Below, piece by piece: positions 40,650-47,707 of a stretch of 47,707 nucleotides of DNA. Position 1 is the first letter of the stretch. Each line of letters opens with the position of its first letter. Position numbers and translations under genes: made by a program. The stretch is taken from NCBI GenBank assembly GCA_016342285.1, contig JAEINQ010000054.1:1-47707 (forward strand), given 5' to 3'. The notes below the pieces were generated by a model. That model ran no database searches. It was not told the origin of the DNA and was given only the letters and a program-made list of their open reading frames with translations. Source of the stretch: Desulfobacterales bacterium (GTDB taxonomy: Bacteria > Desulfobacterota > Desulfobacteria > Desulfobacterales > JAEINQ01).

Positions 40650-40868
40650 TTAGCTGGGGTGGCATTCATCGACCCACCACCCTTTGTGTATATGCGCCTT
40701 TTTTTCTTCTTCTGCCAGCTTCATGAGTTTGTAGGCCGAATCACGCAGCATACCGTAGAGTATGCCGCACCCGACATCTTCACGGTCGGCGTCCCCCTGG
40801 TCGGCCAGTGCGATCATTTTTTCTGCCAGTTCCAGGGCATGCTGAATATTGTCGTTGCAGGGCCTCAC
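40650..40868 (-). CDS. Small conserved helical protein of unknown function
   Basis: 72 residues from a GTG at 40868 with a GGAG further upstream. It is predominantly helical and acidic (IQHALELAEKMIALADQGDA, YKLMKLAEEEKKAHIHKG), ending with WWVDECHPS. Likely a small partner or regulator in the rubrerythrin operon. I do not recognise a domain with confidence. Confidence 0.6.
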   Translation of the reverse strand: MRPCNDNIQHALELAEKMIALADQGDADREDVGCGILYGMLRDSAYKLMKLAEEEKKAHIHKGWWVDECHPS

Positions 40869-40967
40869 GAGTGACTTTCTCCAACTAGCTGGGGGCTGCG
40901 GTGCCTGGTTGTTCTTTTTTCATATCCTGTCAGGTACCTAATCAAGATCTATGCCAGAATCCGAAAG

Positions 40968-41291
40968 TCATGCCAGTACCAAGCCAATATTCTGAAATCG
41001 TTTGGTTTTTATATTTACCCGCCAGGAAGTGGCGTCGTCCGTCCGTAAATTGCTGTCGGCGATGATACATTTTCCTCGGCACACGAAGTGAAAATGCCGC
41101 GTCTTATGATTTATTTTTCTGATATTGTTGCATAAAAACGCGAATGTGCCGCTTTGATCGCCTTCATGAGACAGTTCATGTCTCATGAGACGTTTGACCA
41201 TGTCTGGGTCGACATGAACTCCCGGGAGATAGGCAGAGGGCGCTTCCGTTGCTGGTAAAAGGTGCTTTTCGGGGCGTTCACCGGCCTTCAA
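40968..41291 (-). pseudogene. Probable Fur/PerR-family regulator remnant
   Basis: In this frame TRHFHFVCRGKC followed by IADSNL echoes the His-x-His-Phe-x-Cys-x-x-Cys region of Fur/PerR proteins, and the first third has helix-like sequence, but the DNA-binding helices and second cysteine pair are not found and length is short (107 residues). PerR normally controls rubrerythrin and desulfoferrodoxin genes, whose cluster starts here, so a decayed regulator is plausible. A GATAAGGTTATC palindrome lies just upstream at 41305-41316. Confidence 0.4.
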
Positions 41292-41383
41292 ACAGCCTTA
41301 ATTAGATAAGGTTATCAAAAAAACGAGATTTTTACAATCCTTGTTAACGCCTCTCGCGGCAAATGCGGCACAGCTTGTGCAGC

Positions 41384-41411
41384 TTGACCCCGGGCAGAAA
41401 ACGCCTATGTT
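41384..41411 (+). promoter_or_regulatory. Promoter candidate for the 41457 gene
   Basis: TTGACC at 41384-41389 and TATGTT at 41406-41411 are separated by 16 bases, about 45 bases before the start codon. Confidence 0.4.
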
Positions 41412-41456
41412 CTTTTAACAAGCAATTACGACCCAATCCCAAAGGAGGATTCCGTC

Positions 41457-41810
41457 ATGGAACTAAACGATATCAGGCAAAACCTGAACATTATCAACGA
41501 CATCGAATGGGAGATGACCCCCGAGGACGCCGTGATGCGGTATCTGGAATGGGGCAATAACCCGGCCCTGGGCAAGCAGGTCATTCGATCCAAGCGAGAC
41601 TATTCCACCTATTTTGTGGTCAATACCTGGCATGACCCGGTGATCTATCTCATCCGAAGAAACTCGGAAGATGCCGTGGAACTGGCCACCATCCGCATGC
41701 CCGCCGGAATGGAGGGGCGATTTTTGGAATCGGTGGGACACAACAAGGGGGTCTATGCCATCGACGGCGAGGTTAAGACCTGGCTTCAGCAACAGTTGAA
41801 AGTTCACTAG
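41457..41810 (+). CDS. DVU0772-like small conserved protein
   Basis: 117 residues, AAAGGAGG upstream. Contains DIEWEMTPEDAVMRYLEWGN and a beta-rich centre (YSTYFVVNTWHDPVIYLIRR). It resembles a family of unknown function I associate with sulfate reducers (DVU0772-like); the name is from memory. No catalytic motif. Single-gene unit with its own promoter candidate, followed by convergent genes. Confidence 0.65.
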   Translation: MELNDIRQNLNIINDIEWEMTPEDAVMRYLEWGNNPALGKQVIRSKRDYSTYFVVNTWHDPVIYLIRRNSEDAVELATIRMPAGMEGRFLESVGHNKGVYAIDGEVKTWLQQQLKVH

Positions 41811-41888
41811 TTTCCATCCATAATTGGACAAAAAATCACATTTATGAATTGGAAACGACGATGGGTGCCCATCCGCGAATCGTTCTTC

Positions 41889-42198
41889 CTATGGGCGTGG
41901 ATTCTTCACACGCTCAAGGGCATCGACAAGATCCTTCAGATCCGGTCTCTTGTTGATGTCATTGACTTGGACATATCTTAATATCCCCTGTTTATCGAAG
42001 GGAAATCTTTTCACCTGACACGGCGGGCAGGGTAAAATCGGGTGCCCTATCCCCCACTTTCACCCTGACGGTGCTGTCGATGGGTTTCAGGTTCCCCGGG
42101 TTGTATATGTTGTCCTTGAATGTGTCCGAAAGCCCGAATGCGGGGCCACTTAAGAACAGGGTGGCTGAATAAAAGAGGGAAAACCAATAGGTTCGCAT
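41889..42198 (-). pseudogene. Exported peroxiredoxin with an internal deletion
   Basis: The 5' part reads as a signal peptide then VGDRAPDFTLPAVSGEKISL, the classic start of an AhpC/TSA-type redoxin. The frame then stops. One base out of phase, the sequence continues FDKQGILRYVQVNDINKRPD and DLKDLVDALERVKN to a TAG at 41889-41891, the usual C-terminal part. The middle, including the catalytic cysteine segment, is missing and the junction near 41995-41998 is out of frame, so this is not active. Its ATG overlaps the stop of the oxidoreductase gene, indicating a former operon. Confidence 0.8.
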
Positions 42199-43322
42199 CA
42201 GATATTTCTCTTTTCCAGGGACTGAAACTTGCGCATGAAGCGCCGGTCGATGTAATCTTTAATCATGAACGCCGGTTTTCCCCCGATGGTGACCCCCTTT
42301 TTGTGCAAAATGCCGGTGCCGTCACCCATGTTGAAAATCAACAGGTAGTCACCGCCGGGATCAAAGGGCATTAGGGCCGTGCCGTCGAGTTGGGCCATGA
42401 GGTTGTTCAAAAGAACGGGATTTTCCCGAACGGCATAGACGCCCACTTTATCTAAGGGCTGATCCTGGAAATAAATGCAGTCTCCGCCGCCGAATATGTC
42501 CGGATATGCCGGGCTCTGGAGGAATTGATTCACCCGCAGTCCACCTTCGGGACCCGTCGGCAGGCCGGAAGCCCCGAAGATGGCACAGGGTTTGACGCCA
42601 AGCGCCAGAAAATGAAAATCAAGTTCGTGCTTCTCCCCGGTTTCCAGAATCACGCCGCCACCCTTGATTTCCTGAACACGGGCGTGCTCAAAAATCTTGA
42701 TCCCCCTGCTTGACAAGGACCGGATGGCTCTTTTCCGGATTCCGTTTGGAAATCGACCCATGAATGTGTGGCCTGAAAAGATTTTGATGTCGGCGGTATT
42801 TTTCCCCAAATCGACGGCAAGCCTCCAGACGTTTCCTGCTACCTCAGCAGACGATGGGCCGCCGCCGATGATTCCGACCCGGATGGGTCTGACCGAAAGA
42901 AGCGCTTCAAGCTGCGCCTGGGCCACCTGGAGCCTTTCGATGGGCTTTACGGAATAGATGTTGTTCGTGTCCCTTTGGGCGCCCAATGGGGGGACCTGGC
43001 TGCCGGCGTTGAACGAAACCACATCATAGGGGACCTCTTGGCCCGATTCCAGGGCGACAATGTGATTGCCAGGGTCTACCCGGGCTGCTTTGCCGAGGAT
43101 AAATTTTCCTCCCTGGGCTTCCACCAGGCGTTGGGTGGCAAACCGGATATCCTCAGGGGTGTATGTTTTTCCCAGCATTCCGGGTCCCATCCCGGAATAA
43201 TAGTGATATGCCGAGGGACCGATCACGGTCACCCCATGCCCTTTTTCAATGAACGTATGCAGCGCTGCCAGGGTCATCATGTGTGCGTGGCCACCACCGA
43301 CAAGCAATAGCTGTTTTCCCAT
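42198..43322 (-). CDS. FAD-dependent pyridine nucleotide-disulfide type oxidoreductase
   Basis: 374 residues from the ATG at 43322, which has AGGA seven bases upstream (an ATG two codons earlier would be too close). Two dinucleotide-binding motifs are present, LLLVGGGHAHMMTLAAL and VGIIGGGPSSAEVA, with an NDH-2-like FAD finger in DIFGGGDCIYF. The GGGHAH start matches a group found near or fused with selenophosphate synthetase and in SQR/NDH-2-like enzymes. It was paired with the now broken peroxiredoxin. Electron acceptor unknown; a quinone or thiol partner is possible. Confidence 0.85.
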   Translation of the reverse strand: MGKQLLLVGGGHAHMMTLAALHTFIEKGHGVTVIGPSAYHYYSGMGPGMLGKTYTPEDIRFATQRLVEAQGGKFILGKAARVDPGNHIVALESGQEVPYDVVSFNAGSQVPPLGAQRDTNNIYSVKPIERLQVAQAQLEALLSVRPIRVGIIGGGPSSAEVAGNVWRLAVDLGKNTADIKIFSGHTFMGRFPNGIRKRAIRSLSSRGIKIFEHARVQEIKGGGVILETGEKHELDFHFLALGVKPCAIFGASGLPTGPEGGLRVNQFLQSPAYPDIFGGGDCIYFQDQPLDKVGVYAVRENPVLLNNLMAQLDGTALMPFDPGGDYLLIFNMGDGTGILHKKGVTIGGKPAFMIKDYIDRRFMRKFQSLEKRNI

Positions 43323-43558
43323 TTTCATATCCTATGGTCCGTGACAGAACCCATTACGACATTGAACGACCGGATGGCTTGAAAAACGGCTCCCACCCCG
43401 TGGCAGCTTTCCCCAGATTTTGAGTGTCGTGGAAAAAAAACTATACAGCCGCAACAAATATGTCAATATAGGGGGAGGTCTTCAGGGGGTGGCTGGCATA
43501 AGGTTTGCAAATTCCCCGGTCCAATTTTCCGGGTATAGGGTGCGGAGGGAATTGAATC

Positions 43559-44443
43559 ATGACAATGCGTTTTCATCCCATAGGCATGGACAGGCAAAGG
43601 GAATATTTGAACGTCTTGGGCCGGTGTCCTGAAAAATTTTCAGACTATAGCTTTATCAATCTTTGGGGTTGGGCTGATATCTACGGACTGGAATGGGCGT
43701 GGGAAGAGAGCCATTTCTGGATTCGACGGACGATTCCGGAAACGATCTACTGGGCGCCCGTGGGGCCGTGGACCGGAACGGACTGGAAGAAAACATTGAA
43801 AGACCACATACCCACCGATGCCGTTTTCCTGCGGGTGCCGGAAATGTTGGCAGGCATCTGGGAAAAGGCGTCCGACGGCCGTATCGATGTCCAGGAATCC
43901 AGAGAGCACTGGGATTATCTATACGATAAAACCGACCTCATCGATCTCAAAGGAAACCGATTCCACAAAAAGAAAAATCTTTTCAACCAATTTAAAAAAA
44001 AATATGATTTTGAATATATCGCTTTCACAAAAGATATGATCCATATGGCCCTGGGGATGCAGGAAGACTGGTGTACCTGGCGGGACTGCGAAGCCTCCGA
44101 AGCCCTTGAGGCGGAAAATCGTGTGATTTTGAAGATTTTGAATCATTGGGAAAATCTCACCGGGATTTTGGGTGGCGCCCTCTTTGTCGATCGGAAGATG
44201 GTTGCCTACACGGTTGCCGAGAAAATGCCTCAAGATACCCTGTTGATCCATTTCGAAAAGGGGAATCAGGAGTACAAGGGGGTCTACCAGGCCATTAACC
44301 AAGTATTTTTATCGCATTCGGGCGAAGCGATAAAATATGCGAATCGGGAACAGGACTTGGGAAACGAAGGGCTGCGCAAGGCCAAACTGTCCTATCATCC
44401 CGTTGGGTTTAATAAGAAGTATCGAGTCAGCCGCCTCGTTTAG
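43559..44443 (+). CDS. DUF2156 (phosphatidylglycerol lysyltransferase C-domain-like) protein
   Basis: 294 residues. The fold is a GNAT-like repeat: DLKGNRFHKKKNLFNQFKKK in the middle, GALFVDRKMVAYTVAEKM, and YKGVYQAINQVFLSHSG near the end, all features of DUF2156/LPG synthase C-terminal domains. Such domains transfer aminoacyl groups from tRNA or other acyl donors. No membrane helices, so cytosolic. GGAGGG lies upstream of the ATG. It stands alone on the plus strand. Confidence 0.85.
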   Translation: MTMRFHPIGMDRQREYLNVLGRCPEKFSDYSFINLWGWADIYGLEWAWEESHFWIRRTIPETIYWAPVGPWTGTDWKKTLKDHIPTDAVFLRVPEMLAGIWEKASDGRIDVQESREHWDYLYDKTDLIDLKGNRFHKKKNLFNQFKKKYDFEYIAFTKDMIHMALGMQEDWCTWRDCEASEALEAENRVILKILNHWENLTGILGGALFVDRKMVAYTVAEKMPQDTLLIHFEKGNQEYKGVYQAINQVFLSHSGEAIKYANREQDLGNEGLRKAKLSYHPVGFNKKYRVSRLV

Positions 44444-44523
44444 CTCAGCGGCGAAAGCGGCACCAGTTAAGATAAATGTCGTCGCGGTTAAAAACGATTT
44501 GGTTTCTCGTTATTTCGTGTGGG

Positions 44524-44721
44524 GGCCAGGAGGATGCCGGCTCGCGGCCCGAAAAACTCATCGCTAAGCGACCGTAACCCCGGACAGCGCCCTCTTTCAA
44601 TAGAAAAGGCTGATATTTTGAATTGTTAAGAAGCATCTGCAGCCCGATGGGTTTCTGTCCGGGGTAACGGGCACTAAGCGGCTCAAACAGTTCCGAGCCG
44701 CGAGCCGGCACCCTCCTGGCC
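44524..44721. repeat. Giant imperfect hairpin element (198 bases)
   Basis: The left arm 44524-44587 and right arm 44655-44721 are complementary over about 64 bases with several mismatches. The ends pair almost perfectly (GGCCAGGAGG, GCCGGCTCGCGG with one mismatch), and the inner ends match exactly (CCCCGGACAG with CTGTCCGGGG). The loop is about 67 bases. No gene is supported in 44444-44813 apart from this; the DNA could be a MITE-like mobile element or a structured RNA leader. Confidence 0.75.
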
Positions 44722-44813
44722 GTGGCGGGAACAATTTCACCCATATGAAACAGCGAAGAGCCAACGAGTTTTTTACGAATGTATCAAGATTACAAATAAA
44801 GGAGAGATTTGCA

Positions 44814-47543
44814 ATGAGCACTGATGTGCCCGAGGCGTTGAATGCCGACTTCATCGACGCACAGTACAGGCAGTGGAAAAAAGCGCCGGATTCGTTGCCC
44901 CGAGACTGGCAATATTTTTTCAAGGGGTTTGAGATCGGCCATGCCGGTGGCGGGTCGGACATCGACACCTCCGATCCCGCCCATTCGCTGCTGCAGGCCA
45001 GCGTACAGGCGCTGATCTACCGGTATCGGAATATCGGACACCTTCTGGCCTGTATGGACCCGCTTACCCAATGTCCCACGGAACACCCCTTTCTCGAGCT
45101 GGAGGCCTTCGACCTTTCATTAGACGATCTTGAGAAAACGTTTTTTACGCCGCAGATTCCGGGCGTGAGGAAAGCCCCCCTTAAGGAGATTGTCAAAACG
45201 CTCAAGGAAACCTATTGCCGAAGTGTGGGCGTGGAGTACATGCATCTGCAGGATCCCACCGAACAGCAGTGGCTGCAGGAAAAAATGGAGCCGGTCCGAA
45301 ACCAGCTGGAACTCGATGCCGGTGCCCGGCGCCGCATCCTGGAAAAACTGTCCGAAGCGGCCCTTTTTGAAGAGTTTCTCAACAAGAAATATGTGGGGGT
45401 CACCCGTTTTTCCCTGGAAGGCGGGGACGCCGTGGTTCCGATGCTCGACACCATTGTGGAGCAGTCCGCGGCGCTCGGGAACCGGGAGATCATTCTCGGC
45501 ATGGCCCATAGGGGCCGACTGAACGTCCAGGCACACACGTTGAACCGGCCCTACGGGGAGATATTTTCCGAGTTTGAAAGTTGCTATGACCCCGATGCGC
45601 TGACCGGCTCAGGGGATGTTAAGTACCACAACGGATACCTTTCCGACCGGGTGACCGTCGATGGTCACCCGATCCGAATGTTTCTGGTGAATAACCCGAG
45701 TCATCTTGAGGCCGTCGACCCGGTGGTCCAGGGAATCGCCAGAGGCCGCCAGGAGTTGGTCCAGGATTTGGAACGGAGCACGCTTCCCATCCTCATTCAC
45801 GGGGACGCCGCCTTTGCCGGGCAGGGGGTGGTGGCCGAAATCCTGAACATGTCCCAGCTCAAAGGGTATCAAACCGGCGGTACCATTCATATCGTCATCA
45901 ACAACCAGATCGGTTACACCACCCTTCCCGAAGATGCCCGTTCCACCCGTTATTCCACGGATGTGGCCAAAATGCTCATGGTTCCCATCTTTCACGTTCA
46001 CGGAGAGAACCCGGAGGCCGTGGTGCATGTGGCCCGGCTGGCCGCCGAATACCGGCATGAATTCCATAAGGACGTGGTCATCGATGTCGTTTGCTACCGC
46101 CGGTACGGCCACAACGAAGGGGACGAACCGTATTTCACCCAGCCGCTCATGTACGACCGGATCCGGCAGCGCGAGCCTCTCAACCGGATATACAGCCGCC
46201 GCCTTGTGGAAGAGAAGGTGGTCTCAGCCGACGAGGTGGTGCGGATCGAAGCGGTAATCGCCGGCAAACTCGAGGCGGCCTATGATACGGTCCACGGCAG
46301 CGAATGCCCTTTCCCGGAAAACCGGTATTACGAAAACTGGGATGGTTTTCACGGAAAATATTCCCACGAGCCGGTAAAGACCGCAATTTCCAGGAAGCGG
46401 CTCGGATCGCTCGCTAAAAAGCTGGCCACCCTGCCGCCCGGGTTTGCCGTCCACCGAAAGATCGATAAACTCCTTTCAAACAGAAGGGACGCCGTTGTAA
46501 AAGGAGAAGGGATTGACTGGGCCAATGCCGAAGCCCTGGCCATGGCGTCTCTTCTGGAGGAAGGACATTCCGTTCGCCTCAGCGGTCAGGATGTGGGGCG
46601 CGGCACCTTCAGCCAGCGGCACTGCGTGCTGACCGATCCGAAGACCGGCAGCCGGTTTGTTCCGCTAAACGCCCTGGGGGAGGGGCAGGCCCCGTTTCAT
46701 GTCTTCAACAGCCTTTTGGCCGAAGTCGGTGTCCTCGGATTTGAATACGGCTATTCGTCGGTCCAGCCCAACTGCCTCACCCTGTGGGAAGCCCAGTTCG
46801 GAGATTTTGCCAATAACGCCCAGGGGATTATCGATCTGTTCATTGCCAGCGGAGAATCCAAGTGGGAGCGATTGAGCGGACTGGTGATGCTGCTCCCCCA
46901 CGGTTGGGAAGGGCTGGGCCCGGAACATTCCAGTGCCCGTCTCGAACGCTTTCTTCAACTCTGTGCGGGTGACAACATGCAGGTCTGCCACCTGACCACC
47001 CCGGCCCAATACTTTCATCTGTTGCGGCGCCAGATGAAAAGCGACTGGAGAAAACCGCTGGTGCTCATGACCCCCAAGAGCCTGCTGCGACATCCCCAGG
47101 CCGTGTCGACGGTCACGGATTTTACGGCCGGAAGCTTCCGGGAGGTCTTGGGCGACGCCCCCGGATTCGAAACGGCCCGAAGAGTCATTTTGTGTTCGGG
47201 TAAACTCTATTATCAACTGCTCTTGCATCGGGAAAAAGCAGCCGTGAAAGATACGGCCATTTTGAGGCTGGAACAGTTTTACCCTTTTCCGGCACAACAA
47301 CTGGAAAAAATCACCTCGACATACAAGAAGGCGACCCAATGGCTCTGGGTCCAGGAGGAGCCTGAAAACATGGGTGGCTGGCAGTTTGTGCGCCACCGCC
47401 TGGAAAAGATCATCAAAAAGGAAGTGGCCTATGTGGGAAGGAAGGCCTCATCCAGCCCGGCAACCGGTTTTCCTGCCATTTACAGAAGGGAACAGTCGGC
47501 CATTTCAGATGCGGCCTTCGGCCCGGTTGGGGCCGATGCCTAA
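44814..47543 (+). CDS. sucA: 2-oxoglutarate dehydrogenase, E1 component
   Basis: 909 residues; AAAGGAG precedes the ATG at 44814, so the longer frame to 44745 is not needed. The N-terminal motif FIDAQYRQWKKAPDSLPRDW is typical, then MAHRGRLNVQAHTLNRPYGE near 230, and the thiamine diphosphate site GDAAFAGQGVVAEILN at about 330 with INNQIGYTT. The C-terminal half has GQDVGRGTFSQRH and FEYGYSSVQPNCL. It decarboxylates 2-oxoglutarate and passes the succinyl unit to E2. No sucB gene starts in the remaining 164 bases, so E2 may lie further on or elsewhere. Confidence 0.96.
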   Translation: MSTDVPEALNADFIDAQYRQWKKAPDSLPRDWQYFFKGFEIGHAGGGSDIDTSDPAHSLLQASVQALIYRYRNIGHLLACMDPLTQCPTEHPFLELEAFDLSLDDLEKTFFTPQIPGVRKAPLKEIVKTLKETYCRSVGVEYMHLQDPTEQQWLQEKMEPVRNQLELDAGARRRILEKLSEAALFEEFLNKKYVGVTRFSLEGGDAVVPMLDTIVEQSAALGNREIILGMAHRGRLNVQAHTLNRPYGEIFSEFESCYDPDALTGSGDVKYHNGYLSDRVTVDGHPIRMFLVNNPSHLEAVDPVVQGIARGRQELVQDLERSTLPILIHGDAAFAGQGVVAEILNMSQLKGYQTGGTIHIVINNQIGYTTLPEDARSTRYSTDVAKMLMVPIFHVHGENPEAVVHVARLAAEYRHEFHKDVVIDVVCYRRYGHNEGDEPYFTQPLMYDRIRQREPLNRIYSRRLVEEKVVSADEVVRIEAVIAGKLEAAYDTVHGSECPFPENRYYENWDGFHGKYSHEPVKTAISRKRLGSLAKKLATLPPGFAVHRKIDKLLSNRRDAVVKGEGIDWANAEALAMASLLEEGHSVRLSGQDVGRGTFSQRHCVLTDPKTGSRFVPLNALGEGQAPFHVFNSLLAEVGVLGFEYGYSSVQPNCLTLWEAQFGDFANNAQGIIDLFIASGESKWERLSGLVMLLPHGWEGLGPEHSSARLERFLQLCAGDNMQVCHLTTPAQYFHLLRRQMKSDWRKPLVLMTPKSLLRHPQAVSTVTDFTAGSFREVLGDAPGFETARRVILCSGKLYYQLLLHREKAAVKDTAILRLEQFYPFPAQQLEKITSTYKKATQWLWVQEEPENMGGWQFVRHRLEKIIKKEVAYVGRKASSSPATGFPAIYRREQSAISDAAFGPVGADA

Positions 47544-47618
47544 AATGCACTAACGTGTGAGATGCCTAAAGTTGACAGACCTGAAAAAACGCCACTTTTC
47601 ACCACGAAGGACACGAAG
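47541..47618. repeat. Second copies of GCCTAAAAT- and CACGAAG-type repeats
   Basis: TAAAATGCAC at 47541-47550 and GATGCCTAAA at 47561-47570 echo the element at 3939-4042, and AAAGTTGACAG to ACACGAAG at 47568-47618 matches 16888-16937 at about 80 percent by eye. The final 89 bases (47619-47707) show no gene. Confidence 0.6.
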
Positions 47619-47707
47619 AGCATGAAGGCGTTTGAAACCACAAAGTTAATCCGTGGAAAGTCAAGGGCCAATTTTGGGGTATGTTATGCCCAAAAACAAT
47701 GTCAGGG

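Noticed and set aside
44445..44744. A 99-codon minus-strand frame before sucA
   Set aside because: It coincides with the giant hairpin element and has no ribosome site; its apparent codons follow from the inverted repeat.

Overview
The window looks like a chromosomal segment of a GC-rich, anaerobic, sulfate-reducer-like member of the Desulfobacterota (Desulfobacteraceae/Desulfosarcina-like). The taxonomy is inferred from gene content. It carries rubrerythrin, full-length desulfoferrodoxin, rubredoxin, an A-type flavoprotein oxygen reductase, cytochrome bd, a small multiheme cytochrome c, a sodium-pumping acyl-CoA decarboxylase set and several small protein families typical of sulfate reducers. 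No rRNA, tRNA or CRISPR array was seen.

Region 1 (about 777-13138, plus strand) is a tightly packed surface-glycan type cluster. It encodes an SpsF-like cytidylyltransferase, a radical SAM/SPASM protein, a glutamate-semialdehyde-aminomutase-like aminotransferase, a B12-binding radical SAM protein, three class I methyltransferase domains (one fused to a large glycosyltransferase-like domain), a family 2 glycosyltransferase, a cupin and a DegT-type aminotransferase. Several genes overlap by an ATGA. The last gene is cut off about 332 residues in, where the sequence turns abruptly AT-rich.

Region 2 (about 13139-16020) is an AT-rich accessory patch. It has a divergent XRE/MmyB-type regulator with a palindromic operator-like site, facing a small membrane protein (DUF2834-like) and two coupled small genes. 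Gene fragments lie at both edges, including a transporter tail that looks like EamA.

Region 3 (16028-28897, minus strand) is metabolic. A GntR/FCD regulator and a DctP-DctQ-DctM TRAP transporter lie upstream of a class III CoA-transferase, a universal stress protein, the four subunits of a methylmalonyl-CoA-type sodium pump decarboxylase, and sucC-sucD, followed by a racemase-superfamily protein. A coherent reading is import of a dicarboxylate, its activation by CoA transfer from succinyl-CoA, decarboxylation coupled to sodium export, and regeneration of succinyl-CoA.

Region 4 (29681-40868, minus strand) is a long oxygen and oxidative-stress island: rubrerythrin, desulfoferrodoxin, rubredoxin-like proteins, flavodoxin, cydAB, triheme cytochrome c, a flavoprotein fused to a degenerate arsenate-reductase-like domain, rubredoxin, the oxygen-reducing flavodiiron protein coupled to a ferredoxin and a DsrE-like protein, a HEAT-type protein, a HAD-Nudix fusion and a methyltransferase. 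A probable Fur/PerR remnant lies at its upstream end.

Region 5 (41457-47543) holds a small sulfate-reducer protein family member, a peroxiredoxin pseudogene with an internal deletion, an FAD oxidoreductase, a DUF2156 protein and the E1 subunit of 2-oxoglutarate dehydrogenase, the last preceded by a 198-base imperfect giant hairpin. Short dispersed repeats (CACGAAG type and GCCTAAAAT type) recur at distant intergenic positions.
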